Source: Phascolarctobacterium sp. (GTDB taxonomy: Bacteria; Bacillota; Negativicutes; Acidaminococcales; Acidaminococcaceae). From it: a DNA stretch of 7,551 nt. The notes below the pieces were generated by a model. It saw only the letters and a list, made by a program, of their open reading frames with translations, was not told the DNA's origin and did no database searches. Made by a program: the position numbers and the translations under genes. Positions 1 to 5,882 of the stretch are shown here, one piece after another (positions within the stretch are counted from its first letter, which is position 1; each line of letters starts with the position of its first letter). Location: assembly GCA_016302525.1 (NCBI GenBank), contig JAEDNJ010000073.1:1-7551 (forward strand), written 5' to 3'.

Positions 1-48
1 CAGTAATGTATTGAGCGGACTGATACTAATATGTCGAGGGCTTGACTT
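1..48 (+). rRNA. 23S ribosomal RNA, 3' end (partial)
   Basis: This is the extreme 3' end of the large-subunit rRNA. The stretch GACTGATACTAAT followed by GTCGAGGGCTTGAC closely resembles the conserved bacterial 23S terminus (GGTACTAAT ... GAGG-CTTAACC type). The gene runs off the left edge of the window, so only about the last 48 bases are present. The mature 3' end is uncertain by a few bases, because it is normally set by pairing with the 5' end of 23S, which is not visible. A complete 5S gene lies downstream on the same strand, as expected for the end of an rRNA operon. Confidence 0.93.
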
Positions 49-120
49 TTCAGCGAGTTTGTTGTATAAAGTAGAGAAAATCTTCTGTATAGTTTTCAGG
101 GTGCAAGCCTTGACAAAATA
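49..120 (+). other. 23S-5S internal transcribed spacer
   Basis: About 70 bases of A+T-rich sequence separate the 23S and 5S genes. I see no tRNA fold and no open reading frame. A short GGGTGCAAGCC segment (about 99-109) could form a small hairpin just before 5S and might help processing, but it is weak. A TTGACA at 110-115 has no matching -10 box at the right distance, so I do not call a promoter here. Confidence 0.7.
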
Positions 121-238
<118 letters not shown>

Positions 239-240
239 AG

Positions 241-275
241 AAAAACGCATTACGAAAGTAATGCGTTTTTTCTTT
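241..275 (+). terminator. Bidirectional intrinsic terminator after 5S rRNA
   Basis: A near-perfect hairpin has arms AAAAACGCATTAC (241-253) and GTAATGCGTTTTT (258-270). They enclose a GAAA tetraloop closed by a C-G pair, which is an especially stable GNRA-type loop. A run of T (266-271) and then CTTT follows, so it ends the rRNA transcript. Read on the minus strand, the same stem is also followed by a T run (the complement of the A's at 241-245). It lies directly after the stop codon of the convergent CoA-transferase gene, so it should terminate both transcripts. Confidence 0.92.
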
Positions 276-1395
276 ATGTCTGTATGTATTTTGAGTTATC
301 TTCTCCAAGTCTGGGTGCACGCTTACGAATAGAGGCGGGTGTTTTGCTCATCTTGATAGCAAAGCCTAGCTGCTTGTATTCGCCAAGCTCTGGGTCTACT
401 ATAGTAAGCACCATATCATTAGCCTTTGTCTGTTCTGAATTTAGTGCTTCATCAAAATTCAGGATGGGTGTTACACAGGTATCTAAGCCGTATAAGTAGT
501 CTTGCCACTCATGCATGGTCTTTTGACAGAATTCCTTTTCTAATTCTTCCTTTAGATAAGCATGATTATTAATATCATCAATGAGGTCTACTAAATCTTC
601 ACGCTTAAGCGCTTTACAGAGGTTTGTCCAAAACTTTTTCTCTAAGCAGCCAACAGCAAGATAACGATTATCCTTTGTTCGATAGATATTGTAATTGGCA
701 TTTTCGCCAGTAAGCCAGTTATTGCCTCGTTGAGCTACAAAGCCACTCCCAAAGAAAAGGCTAGCTGCACCTGGCATAAGGGTCATAGCTACATTATATA
801 GGGAAATATCTATTTCCTGCCCCTGTCCAGTTTTTTCAGCATGGCGTAGGGCAATCATAATTGCCATACCAGCACTAAGGGCTGCATTCATATCAGCCAT
901 TAGGACACCAGGTATCGCTGGTTTGCCGCCCTTAGCCTCGCCACTCATAGCGGTAATGCCTGCTAAGCTAACATAGCCAATGTCATGGTCTGCTTGATTT
1001 GCTAAGGGGCCTTTGCTGCCGTAGCCACTCAAGGAGCAATAGATGATTTTCGGGTTAACCGAGCTTGCAGCCTCGTAATCTACGCCAAGCTTTTTTAAAA
1101 CTCCGGGTCTATAGCTTTCCACAACAACATCCGCTGTTTTTACAAGCTCAAGAAAAGTGTTGCGACCTTCCTCAGTTTTTAAATCGATAGTAACGCTGTG
1201 CTTGTTTCTATTTAGCTGCAAATGCCAATAACCAAAATCCTTTAAAAAAGGGGGAAACGAGCGTGAATAATCTCCCTTGCCGGGTTCTTCCACCTTGATT
1301 ACCTCAGCACCGAAATCAGCCAGCAGCATGGTGCAGTACGGACCAGGTAGTAGCCTAGATAAATCTAATACTTTTATTCCTTCTAACGCAAGCAT
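274..1395 (-). CDS. CaiB/BaiF-family (class III) CoA-transferase, alpha-methylacyl-CoA racemase-like
   Basis: A 373-residue cytosolic protein of the family that moves CoA between carboxylic acids or epimerises 2-methylacyl-CoA thioesters. The family signature is near the N-terminus: GIKVLDLSRLLPGPYCTMLL (6-25), then ADFGAEVIKVEEP. SYRPGVLKKLGVDY follows at about 94-107, GYG at 124-126, TGQGQEIDISLYN at about 189-201, and a typical RAPRLGEDN tail near 359-367. His137-Asp138 (in ADHDIGY) and Asp168 (in LMADMN) line up with the His126 and Asp156 acid-base pair of the mycobacterial racemase MCR. The transferases also use an Asp equivalent to Asp168, as the acyl-anhydride nucleophile. The length (373) fits the racemase-like branch. 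ATG at 1393-1395 is preceded by AAAGGAGG (complement of 1403-1410) with a 7-base gap, so the start is secure. The gene is monocistronic here, converges on the rRNA operon and is divergent from trkA. Substrate cannot be read from sequence. Family assignment is strong; racemase versus transferase is open. Confidence 0.9.
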   Translation of the reverse strand: MLALEGIKVLDLSRLLPGPYCTMLLADFGAEVIKVEEPGKGDYSRSFPPFLKDFGYWHLQLNRNKHSVTIDLKTEEGRNTFLELVKTADVVVESYRPGVLKKLGVDYEAASSVNPKIIYCSLSGYGSKGPLANQADHDIGYVSLAGITAMSGEAKGGKPAIPGVLMADMNAALSAGMAIMIALRHAEKTGQGQEIDISLYNVAMTLMPGAASLFFGSGFVAQRGNNWLTGENANYNIYRTKDNRYLAVGCLEKKFWTNLCKALKREDLVDLIDDINNHAYLKEELEKEFCQKTMHEWQDYLYGLDTCVTPILNFDEALNSEQTKANDMVLTIVDPELGEYKQLGFAIKMSKTPASIRKRAPRLGEDNSKYIQT

Positions 1396-1440
1396 TGTAT
1401 TGCCTCCTTTATGCTAGACTATTATATTTCTCTAGTGCTT

Positions 1441-1469
1441 ATTCTATCACAATTAGAATGTATTGTCAC
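1441..1469 (-). promoter_or_regulatory. Promoter of the CoA-transferase gene
   Basis: On the minus strand, GTGACA (complement of 1464-1469; five of six bases match TTGACA) is separated by 17 bases from TAGAAT (complement of 1441-1446). The TAGAAT box is preceded by TG plus one base, an extended -10. Transcription would start near 1434, giving a leader of about 40 nt. A second TATAAT (complement of 1421-1426) is present on the same strand but has no well-placed -35 partner. Confidence 0.6.
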
Positions 1470-1486
1470 TGATTTGCATATTGCTA

Positions 1487-1515
1487 TTTAAAAAGGCAAC
1501 GCTTTGTGCTATAAT
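1487..1515 (+). promoter_or_regulatory. Promoter of the trk operon
   Basis: TATAAT at 1510-1515 is a perfect -10 box with an upstream TGC (extended -10). A weak -35 (TTTAAA, 1487-1492) sits 17 bases away. A second TATAAT at 1518-1523 overlaps the likely start region and has no good -35. The leader to the trkA start is only about 45 nt, too short for a ydaO-type c-di-AMP riboswitch, which controls some potassium transporters. Only 17 bases separate this -35 from the -35 of the divergent promoter. Confidence 0.6.
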
Positions 1516-1566
1516 GTTATAATAATAAGTGTTGCTATTTCGGTTTTGTAATAGAGGAGTTTAAAG

Positions 1567-2913
1567 ATGCGTATTGTAATTGCTGGTGCTGGTAAATTGG
1601 GTTACAGTATTGCTCAATTATTGGCGGATGATCAATTTGATGTTGTTGTTATTGAGTCTGACCCTGAGCGCAGAGAAATTGTACAAAGCAGCCTAGATGT
1701 TTTAGTTTTAGAGGGCAGCTCCTGTAGTCCTTTGATTTATGAGGACCCTGATGTGCGTGATGCGGATGTATTTATCGCCTGCACTGACAGCGATGAGGTT
1801 AACATGGTGAGCTGCCTCTTGGCTAAAAAATATGGCATAAAGCATACTGTTTCTCGTATTCGTAATGTTGAGTATGCTGAATATGCTCCGAATATGCTCA
1901 ATCACGACATGAATGTAGACCTTATTTTAAATCCTGAGCGCATTATGGCTACTGAAATTGATCGTATCCTCATGACACCTAGTGCTTTAAATGTGGATGA
2001 ATTTGCAGACGGAAAGGTGCGAATGTTTGAAGCTAAGCTGAGAGAGGATTCTCCTTATAACGGCAAATGTCTTAAGGATATGAGAATTCCCAGGGATATT
2101 TTGGTTGCTATGCTGTTTAGACATAATCAAATGATTATTCCTCGTGGTGATGATATGCTGCAGGCTGGGGACAATGTTTACTTTGTTGGCACCTATGAGG
2201 CTATTACCAGCTTTGAATCTGAGTTCTCTACTACCTTTACCAAGATTAGCAAGGCTTTAATTATTGGCGCTGGTCGAACTGGTCGCTTCCTGGCTCCTAT
2301 GCTAGAGGAACACGGTTTACAGGTAAAGGTAATAGAAAAGAACAAGGAACGCTGTCAAATCCTTACTAATAGGCTAAAAAAGGGCCTTGTGCTCTGTGGC
2401 GATGGTACAGATATTGACTTCTTGACTGACGAGGGCGTTTCTGAGGCCGATGTAGTTGTATGCCTTACTGAGGATGATAAGCTGAATCTTTTGTTGGCAC
2501 TTTTGGCAAAGCATTTAGGTGCGAAAAAGACTATCGTGCGCGTTTCTCGTAATGAGTATATCAGCCTGATGGAGAAGGTGGGCGTAGATATCGTTTTATC
2601 TACTCGCTTATTGTCTGCTGGCGAGGTCCTGCGCTTCGTGCGTAAGGGCGGCCTTGTAAGCCTGTCGCTTTTGGAGGGTGCTCAGGCAGAGGCTATGGAA
2701 ATTATTGTTGGCCGTGGCTCACAAATTGAGGACAAGGCACTTAAGGATGCTAAGCTGCCTCGTGGTAGTCTGCTCTGTGCTATTGTGCGTTACGGTGAAG
2801 CCTATATACCCAATGGAGATACTGTGCTGCATGCTAATGATAGAGTAATTTTGTTTACTAAGAGTGAGGTTTCTAAATCTGTAGTAAGAATGTTTGAAAG
2901 TAGGACTCATTAA
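1567..2913 (+). CDS. trkA: Trk potassium-uptake regulatory subunit TrkA
   Basis: A 448-residue peripheral membrane protein that gates TrkH potassium channels in response to nucleotide binding. It is a full-length double-RCK TrkA (the E. coli protein is of similar size), not a half-length KtrA. Domains in order: RCK_N 1 with Rossmann motif GAGKLG (7-12) and acidic ribose-binding Glu30; RCK_C 1 at about 145-225; RCK_N 2 with GAGRTG (234-239) and Glu257; RCK_C 2 at about 365-445. Both nucleotide sites therefore look intact. ATG at 1567 has AGAGGAG at 1553-1559, 7 bases upstream, and the N-terminus MRIVIAGAGKLG is that of the family. Its stop TAA overlaps the ATG of the following trkH by one base (TAATG), indicating translational coupling. 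It is the first gene of an operon with two trkH genes, so one TrkA probably serves both channels. RCK_C domains bind c-di-AMP in some relatives; whether these do is unknown. Confidence 0.96.
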   Translation: MRIVIAGAGKLGYSIAQLLADDQFDVVVIESDPERREIVQSSLDVLVLEGSSCSPLIYEDPDVRDADVFIACTDSDEVNMVSCLLAKKYGIKHTVSRIRNVEYAEYAPNMLNHDMNVDLILNPERIMATEIDRILMTPSALNVDEFADGKVRMFEAKLREDSPYNGKCLKDMRIPRDILVAMLFRHNQMIIPRGDDMLQAGDNVYFVGTYEAITSFESEFSTTFTKISKALIIGAGRTGRFLAPMLEEHGLQVKVIEKNKERCQILTNRLKKGLVLCGDGTDIDFLTDEGVSEADVVVCLTEDDKLNLLLALLAKHLGAKKTIVRVSRNEYISLMEKVGVDIVLSTRLLSAGEVLRFVRKGGLVSLSLLEGAQAEAMEIIVGRGSQIEDKALKDAKLPRGSLLCAIVRYGEAYIPNGDTVLHANDRVILFTKSEVSKSVVRMFESRTH

Positions 2914-4373
2914 TGGATAAGCGTCTTATTTTTCGCCTCCTAGGACAATTAGTTGGCGCCTTTACGGCAGTGCTCTTTATACCGCTCCTGGCTGCGCTGT
3001 TGGAGGATTTTGAGCATATCATGCTTTTTGTCTGGAGCATTTTATGTTCTGGCACTCTTTCCTTTGTTTTGTTGAGCCTGGGTGGTTCCCGCCCTAATCA
3101 ACGGTTGAGGAATAGAGAAGCCTTAGCGGTTGTAGGCTGTGGTTGGCTTTTAATTTGTGCTCTGGGTGCCTTGCCGTACCTTTGGGGTGGTATTTTAGAC
3201 CCGGTGACTGCACTTTTTGAAAGCACCTCAGGCTTTACGACAACTGGTGTTACAACAGCCCGGTCCTTTGAGGAATTTCCCAAAAGTATTCTCGTATGGC
3301 GCTGTTTAACCCACTGGTGTGGCGGTATTGGCGTCATTATGCTGTTTATAGTTATCATGCCCCAGGTTAGCGGCGGTAATGCTATGTTTAATGCAGAAAT
3401 GCCAGGAGGCTTTGCAGAGCGAACCCTGCCGCGTATCCGTAAATCAGCTGCTATGATTTGCGGTGCCTATTTTATCATGACCTGCATAGAGCTTTTCCTG
3501 CTGCTTTTGGGCAGTATGCCGGTTTATCAGGCTATCAATCTTGCCCTGGCTACCATGGCTACGGGTGGCTTTAGCTATTATCATGCGGATTTGATTTCCT
3601 TTCAGTCTGTTTATGTAGAGGTTGTTGCGGTAGTCTTTATGCTCATTGCCAGCATGAATTTCTCCTTGTACTATCGGGCCTTTCAGGGTGACTGGCGCTT
3701 TATTCGTGATGAAAGCGAATATAAATACTATCTAAGCGTTTTGGCTTTAGCTAGCGTTTTTCTGACAGCTAATCTGTATTTTTCTAATTACAATAACTAT
3801 AGCTTTTGGCAATGCCTACGCTATGGCATTTTTCATGCCGTTTCTATAGGCAGTACAACTGGCTTTGCTGCGGATGATTTTAACAGCTGGCCCAGCTTTA
3901 GCCGTTATGTGCTTTTTATGCTGATGTTCATTGGTGGCTGTAGCGGCTCAACTGCTGGCGGCATTAAAATCTCTCGCATGGTGGTCCTTGCTAAGGCTGC
4001 TTGGGCGGAGCTGCTGCGTATCCTCCATCCCAATATTGTTTATTCCATTAAATTTGGTCATCGTATTGTGGAGCCGCAAAGAGTAGGCAATATTACGCGT
4101 TTCTTTTTCTTATATATTATTGTGTTTTTAGTTCTGACTCTGGCTATATCCTTAACTGGTATGGGAATCATGGACTCCATGGGTCTAATTGCGGCCTGCT
4201 TAAGCTCTGTCGGACCAGCCTTTGGCATTGTTGGTCCCACCTGTACCTATGCTGACCTGTCTACCTATGGTCGTGTAGTTACTATTATAGCCATGATTTT
4301 GGGTCGTTTGGAAATCTTTACCCTATTGATAATTGCTCGGCCGTCCTTCTGGAGTCAAAAGAAGAACTGGTAG
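2913..4373 (+). CDS. trkH: TrkH-family potassium channel subunit (first of two)
   Basis: A 486-residue integral membrane protein of the Trk/Ktr/HKT superfamily, the potassium-conducting subunit of the Trk complex. It shows the four pore-loop repeats: GFTTTG (107-112), ATGGF (216-220), STTGF (314-318) and SVGPAFG (432-438). The key filter glycine is present in each (112, 218 or 219, 317, 434), which argues for potassium selectivity rather than the sodium-type Ser substitution seen in some HKTs. Other family marks are HWCGGIGV (134-141), PRIRKSA (173-179), the intramembrane gating-loop segment GGCSGSTAGGIKISR (341-355) and GRLEIFTLL (464-472). The length is typical of TrkH (about 480). The ATG overlaps the trkA stop (TAATG) and only a weak TAGGA-type site precedes it, so it is probably translated by coupling to trkA. 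The N-terminus RLIFRLLGQLVG resembles TrkH from Vibrio, supporting this start. Fifteen bases separate it from the second trkH. Confidence 0.95.
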   Translation: MDKRLIFRLLGQLVGAFTAVLFIPLLAALLEDFEHIMLFVWSILCSGTLSFVLLSLGGSRPNQRLRNREALAVVGCGWLLICALGALPYLWGGILDPVTALFESTSGFTTTGVTTARSFEEFPKSILVWRCLTHWCGGIGVIMLFIVIMPQVSGGNAMFNAEMPGGFAERTLPRIRKSAAMICGAYFIMTCIELFLLLLGSMPVYQAINLALATMATGGFSYYHADLISFQSVYVEVVAVVFMLIASMNFSLYYRAFQGDWRFIRDESEYKYYLSVLALASVFLTANLYFSNYNNYSFWQCLRYGIFHAVSIGSTTGFAADDFNSWPSFSRYVLFMLMFIGGCSGSTAGGIKISRMVVLAKAAWAELLRILHPNIVYSIKFGHRIVEPQRVGNITRFFFLYIIVFLVLTLAISLTGMGIMDSMGLIAACLSSVGPAFGIVGPTCTYADLSTYGRVVTIIAMILGRLEIFTLLIIARPSFWSQKKNW

Positions 4374-4388
4374 AGCTAAAGGTGTCTC

Positions 4389-5843
4389 GTGAATAAGCAT
4401 ATTATTTATTATTTACTAAGCAAAATATGTTTTGGTGTTTGCATTGCTATGCTCCTAACAGCCTGTGTTGGTCTTGTATGCGGGGATTCTGTGTGGCAGT
4501 GGCTTGTTGCCATAGCGGTAGGACTTTGTATTTCTGCAGGCTTTTATAAATGCTCCGAGAATACAAGGCTCTCTGACATCACCATTCGTGAGGGCATAGG
4601 CGGTGTTTTCTTTAGCTGGATTTTTGCCTGCTTGTTGGGCTCCTTGCCCTTTGTTATTTACGGTATTTTGGGCTTTATTCCTGCTATTTTTGAAAGTATG
4701 TCAGGCTTAACTACGACGGGTGCTACAGTAATAGATGACATTGAAGGCTTGCCTCGTAGTCTCATGCTCTGGCGCAGTGTGCTGCACTGGATTGGCGGCA
4801 TTGGCATTATTGTAATTTTCGTTGCTTTACTGCCACAGCTAGCTGGTGGTGGCAGCTATCTTGTCAATGCAGAGGCCAGCGGCTTTTCGAACAGCAGAAT
4901 TATGCCGCGTATCCGTTCTACAGCCCTGGCTACCTTTACTATTTACATCACCTTTACGACTGTGCTGACACTTTTATTAATGCTCTGTGGTTTGTCTCTC
5001 TTTGATGCAGTAAACCATGCCTTTTCTACTATAGCAACAGGTGGCTTCTCAACCTATAACGATAGTGTAGCTCATTTCAACAGCTCTATTATTGAATATA
5101 TCATAGGCATTTTTATGATAATTTCTGGCGGTAACTTTGCTTTGTATTATCAGGTATATCAATCTGGCTGGCGCCAGCTCATTAAGGATACGGAGTTTTG
5201 CTGTTACATTAGCTTTATGTTGCTGGCAACTGTGCTCATTACAGCTAACATTTGCTATGTTAATCATTATAACCTTATAGATGGCTTCCGTTATGCTTTT
5301 TTCCAGGCCAGCTCCTTTGCTAGTACGACAGGCTTCGTCAGCTTTGACTATGACCAGTGGCCCAGCTTTTCTAAGCTGGTTTTGGCTGTCATGTATTTGA
5401 CGGGCGGTTGTGCTGGCTCGACCGCTGGCGGTATCAAGTTTGGCCGCTTTGTGGTTCTTATTAAGGCAGTGAGTGCAGAAATCGAGCGGGCAGTACATCC
5501 CAATGCCATGCTCAATGTAACCTATGAAAAGAAGCGAGTAAGCTCTACTACTATTGTTAATATAAGTCGCTTCTTCTTTATGTATATTGTTTTAATAGTA
5601 TTTTTGGCCTTTGTTTTATCATGGTCAGGAATTCCAGTTGAGGAATCTATTTTTGGTATAGCCTCCTGTATTTCCAGTGTTGGCCCTGCCTTTGGCAGTA
5701 TCGGCGCTGTACACAACTTTTCTTCTATTAATAATATAGGTCTCTTGGTTATGAGTATAGCCATGCTCTTGGGCCGTTTAGAGCTGTTCACAGCCCTAGT
5801 GCTGCTGCGTAGTGAGTATTGGCGCAGCGATAAGCGTTGGTAA
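4389..5843 (+). CDS. trkH: TrkH-family potassium channel subunit (second of two)
   Basis: A 484-residue membrane channel protein paralogous to the preceding gene. Its four pore loops are GLTTTGATV (106-114), ATGGF (216-220), STTGF (312-316) and SVGPAFG (430-436), all with filter glycines. The family segments HWIGGIGI (133-140), PRIRSTA (173-179), GGCAGSTAGGIKFGR (339-353) and GRLELFTAL (462-470) are present. The two proteins align over their full length, but many transmembrane and loop residues differ (by eye under half identical), so this is an old duplication, not a recent repeat. The start is GTG at 4389 with AAAGGTG at 4378-4384 upstream, a short spacing. The next in-frame Met is residue 21, inside the first membrane helix, so GTG is preferred. 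Its first pore loop, GLTTTGATV, is closer to the classical Vibrio TrkH (ALTTTGATV) than the first copy is. It may form its own homodimer or a heterodimer with the first TrkH, sharing the one TrkA. Confidence 0.94.
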   Translation: MNKHIIYYLLSKICFGVCIAMLLTACVGLVCGDSVWQWLVAIAVGLCISAGFYKCSENTRLSDITIREGIGGVFFSWIFACLLGSLPFVIYGILGFIPAIFESMSGLTTTGATVIDDIEGLPRSLMLWRSVLHWIGGIGIIVIFVALLPQLAGGGSYLVNAEASGFSNSRIMPRIRSTALATFTIYITFTTVLTLLLMLCGLSLFDAVNHAFSTIATGGFSTYNDSVAHFNSSIIEYIIGIFMIISGGNFALYYQVYQSGWRQLIKDTEFCCYISFMLLATVLITANICYVNHYNLIDGFRYAFFQASSFASTTGFVSFDYDQWPSFSKLVLAVMYLTGGCAGSTAGGIKFGRFVVLIKAVSAEIERAVHPNAMLNVTYEKKRVSSTTIVNISRFFFMYIVLIVFLAFVLSWSGIPVEESIFGIASCISSVGPAFGSIGAVHNFSSINNIGLLVMSIAMLLGRLELFTALVLLRSEYWRSDKRW

Positions 5844-5882
5844 TTCCTAATCTATATAATATTTTTTAAGGGGTAAAAGCAT

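Noticed and set aside
110..115. TTGACA as a promoter driving 5S rRNA separately
   Set aside because: No -10 box occurs 16-18 bases downstream, where the sequence is within the 5S gene. The gene is expected to be transcribed with 23S.
284..499. 71-residue plus-strand reading frame
   Set aside because: It lies wholly opposite the 3' part of the well-supported CoA-transferase gene, has no ribosome binding site and no recognisable family.
1516..1566. c-di-AMP (ydaO-type) or other riboswitch in the trkA leader
   Set aside because: The leader is only about 45 nt and shows no extended pairing, too short for such a riboswitch.
5049..5498. 149-residue minus-strand reading frame
   Set aside because: It is antisense to the second trkH, its protein has no recognisable domain, and no ribosome binding site precedes it. 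The pore-loop motifs on the plus strand fix the coding frame.
2913..5843. Recent tandem duplication of trkH
   Set aside because: The two copies show no long stretches of matching DNA, and their proteins differ widely outside the family motifs. The duplication is old, or one copy was acquired separately.
5855..5860. TATAAT upstream of the LarA-like gene as its own promoter
   Set aside because: No acceptable -35 box lies 16-18 bases upstream and there is no TG extension. Such hexamers are common in A+T-rich gaps. A weak promoter cannot be excluded.
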